Shown: positions 48,585-56,462 of the stretch, piece after piece | Numbering within the stretch: the stretch's first letter is position 1 | Layout of the letters: every line of letters starts with the position of its first letter | Assembly: GCA_034430155.1 (NCBI GenBank) | Contig: DAOUET010000145.1 | Coordinates: 1-64,000 of the forward strand | Direction of reading: 5' to 3' | Length of the DNA: 64,000 nt | Source: DAOUET01 sp034430155 | GTDB taxonomy: Bacteria; Chloroflexota; Anaerolineae; Anaerolineales; UBA4823 | The notes under the pieces: model-generated | What the model was told of the DNA's origin: nothing | The model's input: the letters and a program-made list of their open reading frames with translations, nothing else | The model's database searches: none | Program-made: the position numbers and the translations under genes

Positions 48585-49307
48585 TCACGAATGCGAAGTA
48601 TCCACCTCTCCCCACCCGACGGGTGGCAATGGGGCCTGTTCACCCGGCCTGGAATGGGCCACCACCGTGAGACTCTTGGAAAGCCATTGAAAAAGCTCTC
48701 CAAACGCCAAACCTCTCAGCTTGAGCGGAGGGCGTACTTCTGAAAACCTTGCTAACACTTGCATATCAGCTTTTTCCACTCCCACCCCATAAAAGATGAC
48801 TCCCTTGCGAGCCTCCTCCTGTTTGACCTGCTCGGCAGCAGACTCCCACCCCTTGTCGGTCGGGCGTCCGTCAGTAATCAAGAACATCCAGGGCCGAAAA
48901 TAGTCCAGGCTGTTTTTCTTATATATTTCTTTACGCTCTCTGAGCAAAATTAGGCTACGAGTTACCGCCTCGCCCATGGGTGTATCTCCTCGAGCTTCCA
49001 AGCGCGGCGGGTTGAAATCATCCACCGACACGAAAGCCTGTTGGGCATCAAAAGGCAGCTTCTTGTCAATCCCGTCATGCAAGTTCAAGGCGCGCACACC
49101 ACCCCCAAAGGTGATTATGGCTACCTCTACCCGCAAAGAGGCCAGGCGGTCCGTTTTCAGTTCCTGGCTGAAAGCGCTCAACCCCTGGTTGAGTTCATTA
49201 ATTGGTTCCCCTGCCATCGACCCGGACGTGTCCAGCAGCAGTGTTACCGGGCAGCGTGGTTCGGGATTATCAGCAAATTCAGCCTGCTCGAGTATATCGT
49301 TTGCCAC
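48585..49307 (-). CDS. vWA-domain protein, TerY-like
   Basis: A 240-residue single von Willebrand A domain with a complete MIDAS metal site: Asp26, Ser28 and Ser30 in LLDTSGSMAGEPI, the Thr in EARGDTPMGEAV and the Asp in LITDGRPTDKGW. This compact form is that of TerY in tellurite-resistance-associated stress systems, where a vWA protein, a PP2C and a kinase form a signalling triad. There is no signal peptide, so it acts in the cytoplasm. GTG at 49307 is preceded by TGGAGG. It is the first gene of the minus-strand cluster with PP2C, kinase and ATP-grasp. Confidence 0.88.
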   Translation of the reverse strand: MANDILEQAEFADNPEPRCPVTLLLDTSGSMAGEPINELNQGLSAFSQELKTDRLASLRVEVAIITFGGGVRALNLHDGIDKKLPFDAQQAFVSVDDFNPPRLEARGDTPMGEAVTRSLILLRERKEIYKKNSLDYFRPWMFLITDGRPTDKGWESAAEQVKQEEARKGVIFYGVGVEKADMQVLARFSEVRPPLKLRGLAFGELFQWLSKSLTVVAHSRPGEQAPLPPVGWGEVDTSHS

Positions 49308-49978
49308 AGTGACCTCCAGTATGATACATCCGAACGTCCAAAATTTATATTGATTGACGATTGAGCCTGCAATGGAAAGATAATGAGAATGGCGATGTAC
49401 TCTAGTATATCAAAAGTCGTTTATTGCGTAGTAAATCGAATCCCTTTATTTATCCTCAGGAGTAATTTCTAGGCAGAAGGATTAAATCACTCAGGCTGAG
49501 GCTCTCCGCTGGGGATCCAAGAAATTAAGAGACCTTGCGGCATTATAATAGGCAAGTATTAGTATGGCGAAAGGCAAATGTGAGCCACTATTTAATCGGG
49601 ATCAGGGGGAACTCCAACGCGCCTTCGAGCGTCGATGCAGATGAGCCTTCGGCTCAATATCACCCCATGGTTTGAGCCACCGGGCGAATTTGTTCTGAAG
49701 AAACCTTGAATTTAGTGAAAGTGTCTCGTATCAATACCGGGTGCGATTTATGAAGCTCCACTACTCTTTTCAGAATGCTTCAGTGAAAGGACCTTTCTTT
49801 ATTCAACTTTATCGAAACGGTGCTTTACTTAGAATTATGGAAGAATTGACTGGTATAACCAATTTAATAGATCAACATGCTCGTGCGCTTTGCTTGCTCT
49901 TAATGCTTCCAATCAGCAAGAGCCAGCCAACCATGATGAGTTTGAAGCGCGTACTCCACCCTGTCAAGGAGTTCTACT
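49308..49978. other. Intergenic region between the vWA gene and the Asp-box lipoprotein
   Basis: These 671 bases contain no recognised gene. A perfect TATAAT at 49544-49549 is followed by a 26-codon ATG frame (49564-49644) and an overlapping 31-codon GTG frame; neither is recognised. The region from 49741 has a frame of about 80 codons that runs into the lipoprotein gene in another phase. A small GAGCC/GGCTC hairpin lies near 49653-49665. Confidence 0.4.
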
Positions 49979-51964
49979 ATGAACCGCTTGAAAATATTCT
50001 CCGTCATCCTGATCCTTTCCCTGGTTACCACTGCTTGTACTTCGATCTCAACCAGCCCCACCCCTCTGCCTGCCCCTGCCACGCAGCTCCCCCTTACACC
50101 AAGTTTACCTGCCACCCAACCAGCCAGTCCCACTCCTTCAGAGACCCAGCCACCCACCCCCACCCCTGGTGGTGCCTGGATCAATCTTACGCCCGACAGC
50201 GGACCCCCAGGCACGCAGATACAAATCGAGGGATATTTACCGGATGTCGCCGCCCAACCCGGCGCCCAAAAGCTAGAATCCGCTACCGCTTGCTGGGGGA
50301 GCTGCCTAACCAGCCTGACCGAAGGAGATCTCCCGGTAAAATGGTCCGACATAAATCCCGGACATTTCCAAATGACCTTCAGCGTCCCCTCTGTCCCCTG
50401 GCTGGGAGCCAATGGGCCTGAACCGCTGGTTCCCGGCGATTACATCGTGGGTGTCCAATGCTTGGGACCGGAACTACAGGGTTGCGCTACACAGGAAGCC
50501 CAGGCCCAGACGACTTTTCACCTGCAAGGACCTACACCTACCACCTGTTTACCAGGACAGCCGTGCGCATCCTTGAGCTTTGATCCTCCCCAAGGTGCTC
50601 CAGGCACCCAGGTTCAGGTAAAGGGATGGGCTCCCTTGGTTGGGATCATCAACGGCCAGGCTTTCGGCTATGACCTGGTGATGCAAACCCCTGGTGGGAA
50701 CGAGCAGCCCGTCGATCAAGGCCAGGTACAGCAATCTCTGGATGGGAATATCACCGGCAGTTTCACTGTGCCTCAACAGATATCCAATCAGGGAGTGTTG
50801 TCATCCGGGTCATACACCCTGGCTTTGGATCCCATACGGCCGGGTGCTTTTCAAGCTGGCAGTCCCCCACCGCTGGTAGCTGCTACTGAATTCGAGATCA
50901 CTGGTTCGCAGACATGGGCTTCGTTTCTTCTTGGCAAACCGCTCTGGGTGCAACCCAGTGCTGACTTGATCGAAGCCTCCCTGACCGTCGATCCAGGTAA
51001 CCGGCAGCGCCTGGCCTATTGCGCGCCGGGCGAAATCCACCTCAGCCAGGACGGCGGGAAGACCTGGTCAACTATTTCCACTGCTGCGGTGGCCGCTAGC
51101 GCAGATCAAGGGAACTACCCCTTAATGGGCACGGGTTCCAGCGCCCCTTCAGCGTGCCTTTCCGTCACATTGGACTCCACCCATCCGCAAAGTTTCTTCG
51201 CGGTTTTTGAGACCATGAACAAAACTTATGGTGCCCCACCGGTGTTTTTTACGGGCTACCTAACCCATGATGGTGGCGAACATTGGCAGCTGCTCCCGGC
51301 GCCCTCTGATAAATTGGTTGAGGCTTTTGGCGGCTTTTGGACAGACGGTCAAGGCACTGTCCAGGCGCTTTACGGCGTCCCCCAAGAGGTGTCTGTCGAA
51401 CAGACCGCCGATGGGGGAGTCACCTGGAGCACAACCGCCCTAACTTGCCCGGCCAGCGCTGCCTGCATCCGTTGGGGACCTGCCCCAGGGTCGATCCCCG
51501 GCATGGGCTCACCCCTACCACAGTCAATTTATGCTTCAACTGATAACGGGGTGACCTGGATTACCCCAGGTCCGTCGGTAGAGTTACGTATGCCAGGGCC
51601 TAATGAACTGGTGACTTTTTCCCAGCAGGAAGCCGCCCTGCTCTCGGCTGGTGCGGATTTCCCCCTCCAGATTACCCTGGATGGCGGTCAGACCTGGCAG
51701 GTTGTCTCGCTTCCTGCATTTGAAGGGACGGGGGTATCCGGTCTGCAAATCCTGCCAGATGGTTCCCTTTTGGCACAAAACCCTGATGGAAGCAACTGGA
51801 ACCTGCTCCAGCCCGGCTCGAACCAATGGTGCCCGCTGAACGGGGCTCAACTACCACAGACCGCTACCTTATTGCAGCTGTCCGGTGATAACCTGTGGTG
51901 GCTCTCTCCCGTGGACCAACAGCCCCACAGCTTGCCTTTAAGCGAGATAAAGTGTTCTGGTTAA
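49979..51964 (+). CDS. Large lipoprotein with Asp-box (BNR) repeats
   Basis: A 661-residue secreted lipoprotein. The lipobox is LVTTAC with Cys20. A Thr/Pro-rich spacer follows to about residue 70. Two beta-sandwich-like modules come next, each beginning with a PxxGxPGTQxQxxG pattern (SGPPGTQIQIEGYLPDV and PQGAPGTQVQVKGWAPL). The C-terminal half carries at least five Asp boxes: SQDGGKTWS, THDGGEHWQ, TADGGVTWS, STDNGVTWI and TLDGGQTWQ, the mark of six- or seven-bladed propellers of the sialidase/photosystem-stability-factor type. No catalytic sialidase residues are identifiable. AAGGAG precedes the ATG. It may bind surface glycans or proteins. Confidence 0.75.
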   Translation: MNRLKIFSVILILSLVTTACTSISTSPTPLPAPATQLPLTPSLPATQPASPTPSETQPPTPTPGGAWINLTPDSGPPGTQIQIEGYLPDVAAQPGAQKLESATACWGSCLTSLTEGDLPVKWSDINPGHFQMTFSVPSVPWLGANGPEPLVPGDYIVGVQCLGPELQGCATQEAQAQTTFHLQGPTPTTCLPGQPCASLSFDPPQGAPGTQVQVKGWAPLVGIINGQAFGYDLVMQTPGGNEQPVDQGQVQQSLDGNITGSFTVPQQISNQGVLSSGSYTLALDPIRPGAFQAGSPPPLVAATEFEITGSQTWASFLLGKPLWVQPSADLIEASLTVDPGNRQRLAYCAPGEIHLSQDGGKTWSTISTAAVAASADQGNYPLMGTGSSAPSACLSVTLDSTHPQSFFAVFETMNKTYGAPPVFFTGYLTHDGGEHWQLLPAPSDKLVEAFGGFWTDGQGTVQALYGVPQEVSVEQTADGGVTWSTTALTCPASAACIRWGPAPGSIPGMGSPLPQSIYASTDNGVTWITPGPSVELRMPGPNELVTFSQQEAALLSAGADFPLQITLDGGQTWQVVSLPAFEGTGVSGLQILPDGSLLAQNPDGSNWNLLQPGSNQWCPLNGAQLPQTATLLQLSGDNLWWLSPVDQQPHSLPLSEIKCSG

Positions 51965-52023
51965 GAGGCTTGGGAAGGCATCAATAAGCCAGCCCGGCTA
52001 ATAGCATCTAGAGGACTTTATAA

Positions 52024-52060
52024 GAACTGGTGCCCAGCCAACGATCCTAGGCACCAGTTC
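52024..52060 (+). terminator. Strong hairpin between convergent genes
   Basis: GAACTGGTGCC and its exact complement form an 11-pair stem with a 15-base loop, 60 bases after the Asp-box lipoprotein stop. The following bases (ATCTCATCC) are only moderately T-rich. It probably ends or protects the lipoprotein mRNA. Confidence 0.5.
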
Positions 52061-52163
52061 ATCTCATCCTCTCCCCTTACCGCGTTAGCAAAAGGGCAGC
52101 AGGCAGCATTTTTCCGCTTGAATACGCCTTAGACAGACCATTCCTTCGCCAAAACCCGCTGGA

Positions 52164-52514
52164 TTAACAGGTCAGGTGAAATGCTCCCGCCACCGCCATC
52201 TTCTCGCGCAGCTCGTTGTAGGTTTGTACAGCCTGGCTCGATGGTTGGCTGATCAGTTGGATGCCGGCTGATTTCAGCGCCTGGCGTGTTTTACTGGCGA
52301 TTTCCATGCGACCGTAAACACCCTGCCCCACTACCAGCGCCTTCGGCCGGGCCTCAAATACTGCGTACAAATCACCCGGCTGAAGCAGATGGCCTTCATC
52401 TCGCCACCAGTTACCAATCACCCGCTCCGGTAAAATGATGACATCCTTGGAGTGACTCTTGCCGTCGATGACTATCTGCCCGAATCGATAAGAGTCTATT
52501 CTTGGTGAGGACAT
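52164..52514 (-). CDS. Mth938-like (DUF498/NDUFAF3-fold) protein
   Basis: A 116-residue protein of the Mth938/NDUFAF3 family. It has the conserved IDSYRFGQIVIDGKSHSKDV start, IILPERVIGNWWR, and the core LVVGQGVYGRMEIASKTRQA that forms the putative small-molecule pocket, followed by TYNELREK. The mitochondrial relative assists complex I assembly; the bacterial and archaeal function is unknown. It lies 57 bases before the acyltransferase gene's end and converges on the Asp-box lipoprotein. Confidence 0.85.
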   Translation of the reverse strand: MSSPRIDSYRFGQIVIDGKSHSKDVIILPERVIGNWWRDEGHLLQPGDLYAVFEARPKALVVGQGVYGRMEIASKTRQALKSAGIQLISQPSSQAVQTYNELREKMAVAGAFHLTC

Positions 52515-52571
52515 TGGTCGATTACCTGCAATGATCCCATACTTTCCGATTAATTCTCGTAATATAGTCTC

Positions 52572-53294
52572 TCAGCCGCCCGCTTTCGACGGCAGGCGCC
52601 CAATCAGAGGTTGCTTATTCACCTCTGTGGTTTGGCCCTCTTGCTCTTCCTCAAGCAGGTCTAACAAACGGGGATGGTGGCGGTATATCCCACGGTACTC
52701 TGGAGGCAACAGGACTGCAATATGGCACATGATCTCATCAGTGTATTTTTCCAGCAATGCTTCTCGGTCACTTCTTGTTAGGGGCGGCAGGGTATAGGGT
52801 TTCCCTACCCAGACAGTGATGTGCGGTCGCTGGAGGTGCTTGAACTTATTGAAAACCAACTTATCTTCTGTGCCGATCATTCCCACCGGCACAATCTGAA
52901 GTCCGGTCTTGGCTGCCAGGTAGCTGGCTCCCGAGCGCCCTTCGCCCAGGGCGCCCGTCCGACTGCGGGTGCCTTCCGGCGCAATCCCCAGCACCCACCC
53001 TTTCCTGAGCCTATCCAGGGTCTCGCGCAAGGCCGCCAAGTCTGCGTTGAAACGGTCCACCCAGATGGCATCTACCAGTCTGGCCAGCCAGCGAGCCAGT
53101 GCGTATTTATGATATTTCTCAGCCACCAGCATGATAATGTCCCTGCGATCCAACATATAGTAAACTAGAAATGGGTCCAATCGTCCCAGGTGGTTGGAGG
53201 TGCCGATAAAGCTGCCGGAAACAGGTACGTTTTGCATTCCGTTAATCTGCACCGGAACGATCCAGTTGAATAGGATTTTTACCAGGAACCGCAT
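52572..53294 (-). CDS. plsC: 1-acyl-sn-glycerol-3-phosphate acyltransferase (PlsC family)
   Basis: A 240-residue membrane-associated acyltransferase that would acylate lysophosphatidic acid in phospholipid synthesis. The HX4D motif is in SNHLGRLDP, the substrate motif EGTRS is in IAPEGTRSRTGAL, and the motif IV segment is LQIVPVGMIGTED. The ATG at 53294 is chosen because the N-terminal helix (RFLVKILFNWIVPVQINGM) begins there and AGG lies near. A longer frame starts with TTG at 53378. Its neighbours give no pathway hint. Confidence 0.85.
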   Translation of the reverse strand: MRFLVKILFNWIVPVQINGMQNVPVSGSFIGTSNHLGRLDPFLVYYMLDRRDIIMLVAEKYHKYALARWLARLVDAIWVDRFNADLAALRETLDRLRKGWVLGIAPEGTRSRTGALGEGRSGASYLAAKTGLQIVPVGMIGTEDKLVFNKFKHLQRPHITVWVGKPYTLPPLTRSDREALLEKYTDEIMCHIAVLLPPEYRGIYRHHPRLLDLLEEEQEGQTTEVNKQPLIGRLPSKAGG

Positions 53295-53424
53295 GAGCCT
53301 GTAAGCCAATAAAACCACCTCACCGATATTATACTTATTGACACCAGGGAATCTACATAGATAACCAAGCCAGGCCAATCTGTCGTCTTATATTCAGGAA
53401 AACCCTAATACATTTCCTCACTAC

Positions 53425-53739
53425 TCAAATCAAGGCTTGTAATAACAGCAGCCCTGCCATCCCTGCAGCAATGGTCAGCAATGCACTTTTCGTACGCCAA
53501 GCCACTACGAAGGCCAGCATGCCCGCCAACAAACGCAGGTTACTCCCGGAAATATCTAACTTACCCTGTGGCATCAGCAATTCTGGGAAAATAATAGCGG
53601 ACAGCACCGCCGGTGGCACGAACTGCAAGGCGCGTTTCAAGGGCGACGATATCTCCATCCGTCCAAGCAGCAAGATAAACGATAAGCGTGTGGCGTAAGT
53701 GATCAACCCGATAGCGATCATCACCAGCCAGGTCTTCAT
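53425..53739 (-). CDS. azlD: AzlD-like branched-chain amino acid export subunit
   Basis: A 104-residue protein with three to four membrane helices and the AzlD pattern (MIAIGLITYATRLSFILLLG, LQFVPPAVLSAIIFPELL). With AzlC it forms a two-component exporter of branched-chain amino acids or their analogues. The open frame runs on upstream, but the start is the ATG at 53739, which overlaps the azlC stop as ATGA, showing translational coupling. Confidence 0.88.
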   Translation of the reverse strand: MKTWLVMIAIGLITYATRLSFILLLGRMEISSPLKRALQFVPPAVLSAIIFPELLMPQGKLDISGSNLRLLAGMLAFVVAWRTKSALLTIAAGMAGLLLLQALI

Positions 53740-54470
53740 GCTCGCCCCTCCATCCAAACGCCCACAACGATGCCCACCAGCGCCGCCATCAATAACCCCA
53801 ACCGGTATGGCAATCCAGCCGCCACTACTGCCACCAATCCAGCTGTCAGGGCTGTTGCCAGGCTGGCTCGCTCCCGAAGGGCTGGCACCAGCAGAGCAAT
53901 GAAGGTCAACGCTACCGTGAAATCGATTGACCAGCTCTGTGGGATAACCGCTCCCAGGGTGATGCCCACTGCCGTGCTGGCCTGCCAAGTGCCCCATAGA
54001 GCTAGCCCAGCACCCAGGAAATACCAGTGCTTTGAGAAGGCGGCGTGTCGTTCCGGATTGTCGGGGGCATCACCTACGGTTCCTTCACCTAGGTTTTCGC
54101 CCTTGAGGAAATGGGTGATAGTGACCGCATAAGCCTCGTCGGTCAGTAGGTAAGCTAGCAACCACTTCCATTTTGGACTCAGCTGTTGGAGATAGGGCGC
54201 CAGCGAAGCGCTGTATAGGGCGTGCCGCAGGTTGATCACACCCCCAGTCAACACGATCACCAGCCCGGGCACGCCGGCTCCAAACAACTGAGCTGCCACG
54301 AACTGAGCTGACCCGGCGAACACGATAGCTGACATAGCCTGAGCCGCCTGCCCGCCTAAACCCGCGCCCACTGCCACCACCCCATAGATCATGCCGAAGG
54401 GGATCACCCCGATTAGGATGGGCAGTTGTGCCTTTAGGCCGGAGAGGAATTCAGAACGAGAGGAAGCCAT
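53736..54470 (-). CDS. azlC: AzlC-like branched-chain amino acid permease
   Basis: A 244-residue polytopic membrane protein. It has LPILIGVIPFGMIYGVVAV near the N-terminus, GSAQFVAAQLFGAGVPGLVI, the conserved NLRHALYSASLAPYL, and LTDEAYAVT, all AzlC signatures. It is the large subunit of the exporter and is followed by azlD with a four-base overlap. No Lrp-type regulator is next to it. The gap to the divergent GH3-like gene is about 200 bases. Confidence 0.9.
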   Translation of the reverse strand: MASSRSEFLSGLKAQLPILIGVIPFGMIYGVVAVGAGLGGQAAQAMSAIVFAGSAQFVAAQLFGAGVPGLVIVLTGGVINLRHALYSASLAPYLQQLSPKWKWLLAYLLTDEAYAVTITHFLKGENLGEGTVGDAPDNPERHAAFSKHWYFLGAGLALWGTWQASTAVGITLGAVIPQSWSIDFTVALTFIALLVPALRERASLATALTAGLVAVVAAGLPYRLGLLMAALVGIVVGVWMEGRA

Positions 54471-54669
54471 AGATCGATGAGCTGTTGGTCGGAAAATGCC
54501 AAACCCCTATTTTACCCATAAAATAAAAGGAGAGAAGCAAAAACCTCTTCGATAGGTCATACGGCCTACCCGTTATTGGTTCTATTGCTCAACTTTTACC
54601 TCTTGCCGAGCTTTACAGTTGCCTGTAGAATGGAACCAGCCTCATCTATATCCCCCAGGAGAAGAGCCC

Positions 54670-55818
54670 ATGGTCACCATCGACCCCCAGGCAGGCGCCC
54701 AGATGCTACAACAAATGTTGCAGCCCTGGCATGCATCCGTGGAAGATCCACAAGGGGCCCAAGAAAGCGTGTTGCACCGCCTGCTGAAGGACTATGCCCA
54801 GACCGACTATGGCATCGAGCACGGTGCTGCCCACGTCGAGACCCTGCAAGACTACCGCCGCGCCTTTCCAGAAGCCTCCTACGAGGATTACAAACCCATT
54901 ATCGACGGCGTGATGGCTGGCGATATCCGCCTGCTGCTGTGCGAACAACCGGTTGGTTGGGCCATCACGCGCGGCACTACCCAGGGCAAATCCAAGTTCA
55001 TCCCCATGACACCCACTGACCTGGGCATGCGCGCCAGCGCTGGCCGGGCCATGATGAATTACGTGGCCATTACGGGTCGCTTTGACCTGTTTGCCGGGGT
55101 GAACCTCAATATTAATTTCCCCTCCCTGGTAGGAACGGTTAAAATCGGCGAGCGCGACGTGGAGTACGGCTACAGTTCAGGCATATATACGAAACACGTC
55201 TCCACCCAAACACCCATCCGCTCCGTGCCGGCTCAAGAGGAGATCGACGCTTTAGGCGGCGGCAAATCTATCAAGGATTGGGAACGGCGCTTCGAACTGG
55301 CCTATGAGAAATGCAAGGACCAGAACGTCACCCTGGTAGGTGGCGTATGCCCTACCGCTATCCGCTTTGCTCGTTACTTACGACGTGAGCAGGGTGTCTA
55401 TCCCAAGGACTTGTGGAAGACCCAGATCATGACATTAGGCAGCGTGCCGGGCATCAACACCCATTACCAGTCCAGCCTCAACGCCCTCTATGGACCGGCA
55501 GCCATTCGCGAGATTTACGGCGCAACCGAGGGTATGTTTGGACAGCAGCGGGATGCCAAACGTGCCTGGGTGCCCAATTACGACCTATTCTTCTTCGAGG
55601 TGCATACGCGCTCGGGGATTAAACTGCTCCACGAGATGCGCCCCGGTGAAATGGGCGGTTTAGTCGTTTCCACGCCGGTCCTGCCACGCTATCGCATCGG
55701 CGATCTCATTCTGGCGTTTGAGCCCCCCTACTTCCGCTGTATCGGCAGGGAAACTTGGTGGACGCCTCTGCAGTATGCCTGGGATGAACTGATGACCTTC
55801 AATTTGGGCCGCGTATAA
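54670..55818 (+). CDS. GH3-like acyl-adenylating enzyme lacking the C-terminal lid
   Basis: A 382-residue member of the GH3 (auxin/jasmonate-conjugating) branch of adenylate-forming enzymes. The three nucleotide motifs are present: TRGTTQGKSKFIPMT (P-loop), EIYGATEGMFGQQ (motif II) and YRIGDLI (motif III). Plant and many bacterial GH3 proteins have about 550-600 residues, with a C-terminal lid of over 100 residues that completes amino acid transfer. Here the protein stops about 25 residues after motif III. It may therefore only adenylate or bind. The ATG at 54670 follows AGGAGAAGAG; a TTG 17 codons earlier is less likely. The substrate is unknown. Confidence 0.78.
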   Translation: MVTIDPQAGAQMLQQMLQPWHASVEDPQGAQESVLHRLLKDYAQTDYGIEHGAAHVETLQDYRRAFPEASYEDYKPIIDGVMAGDIRLLLCEQPVGWAITRGTTQGKSKFIPMTPTDLGMRASAGRAMMNYVAITGRFDLFAGVNLNINFPSLVGTVKIGERDVEYGYSSGIYTKHVSTQTPIRSVPAQEEIDALGGGKSIKDWERRFELAYEKCKDQNVTLVGGVCPTAIRFARYLRREQGVYPKDLWKTQIMTLGSVPGINTHYQSSLNALYGPAAIREIYGATEGMFGQQRDAKRAWVPNYDLFFFEVHTRSGIKLLHEMRPGEMGGLVVSTPVLPRYRIGDLILAFEPPYFRCIGRETWWTPLQYAWDELMTFNLGRV

Positions 55819-55823
55819 GATAC

Positions 55824-56282
55824 TTACCTGCTCGAGCGCGTCAACCCACGCAAAACGATTGACAAACCAATGGCGATCAGGATCAGCGGCCAGATCACAT
55901 CCCAACCGAACAGGTTCCCTAACCCAATCCCAACCAGGATCACAGCGAAGATCAGGTTGCCAGTCAAAGGCCGGCGGTATTCCGGCAGCAGCAAGCGCGC
56001 CACTACCCCCAAGAACACAATCACACCAGCTCCCAAGAAGATCAATGACCAGGCGCCTGTTCCACCCACGAACTCCACGCCGCTTTCAGGAGAAGCCAGC
56101 TGCTGCAACCAGTTCAAATAACCCAAATTAACAGCCAGCAGCACCAGCCCGGCCCAGATGAAGATCGCCGCCCAAACCACGGCGTTGACCGGGTCGCGCT
56201 GCCACTTCTCGTCCCAGCTTTTCTCCTCGGGCGATTTCTCCTCCCGTTTCTGCATTTCCTTCTCGTCTCGGTCGTCTCCCAT
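55824..56282 (-). CDS. Small membrane protein, unknown
   Basis: A 152-residue protein with a charged cytoplasmic N-terminus (DDRDEKEMQKREEKSPEEKS). Four hydrophobic helices follow (VVWAAIFIWAGLVLLAVNLG, SLIFLGAGVIVFLGVVARLL, LIFAVILVGIGLGNLFGW and WPLILIAIGLSIVLRGL). The repeated IxIGLxxL pattern resembles LiaI/DUF5668-type envelope-stress proteins, but no family is claimed. The ATG at 56282 is fixed by the excellent AGGAGGAGAAT before it; the longer frame is not used. It converges on the GH3-like gene with only five bases between. Confidence 0.7.
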   Translation of the reverse strand: MGDDRDEKEMQKREEKSPEEKSWDEKWQRDPVNAVVWAAIFIWAGLVLLAVNLGYLNWLQQLASPESGVEFVGGTGAWSLIFLGAGVIVFLGVVARLLLPEYRRPLTGNLIFAVILVGIGLGNLFGWDVIWPLILIAIGLSIVLRGLTRSSR

Positions 56283-56462
56283 ATTCTCCTCCTGATCCTT
56301 TTTGTAAAGTAGTAATCGATGTGGTGGTTGCAGCTCAATCCGCTTCGCCACATTTACTCCAAACCTGTCCTTGGTCTGACTCTTTTTAATAGGCCTGTGA
56401 ACAGTATAACAAACAGTGGAGTGCCAGGCAAGCATTTCTAGCCTGCCCGTACTTGAATTCGA

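Noticed and set aside
49564..49644. 26-codon ATG frame after a TATAAT in the 49.5-kb gap
   Set aside because: No ribosome site, overlapped by another frame of similar quality, no recognisable product; kept only as a note in the intergenic entry.
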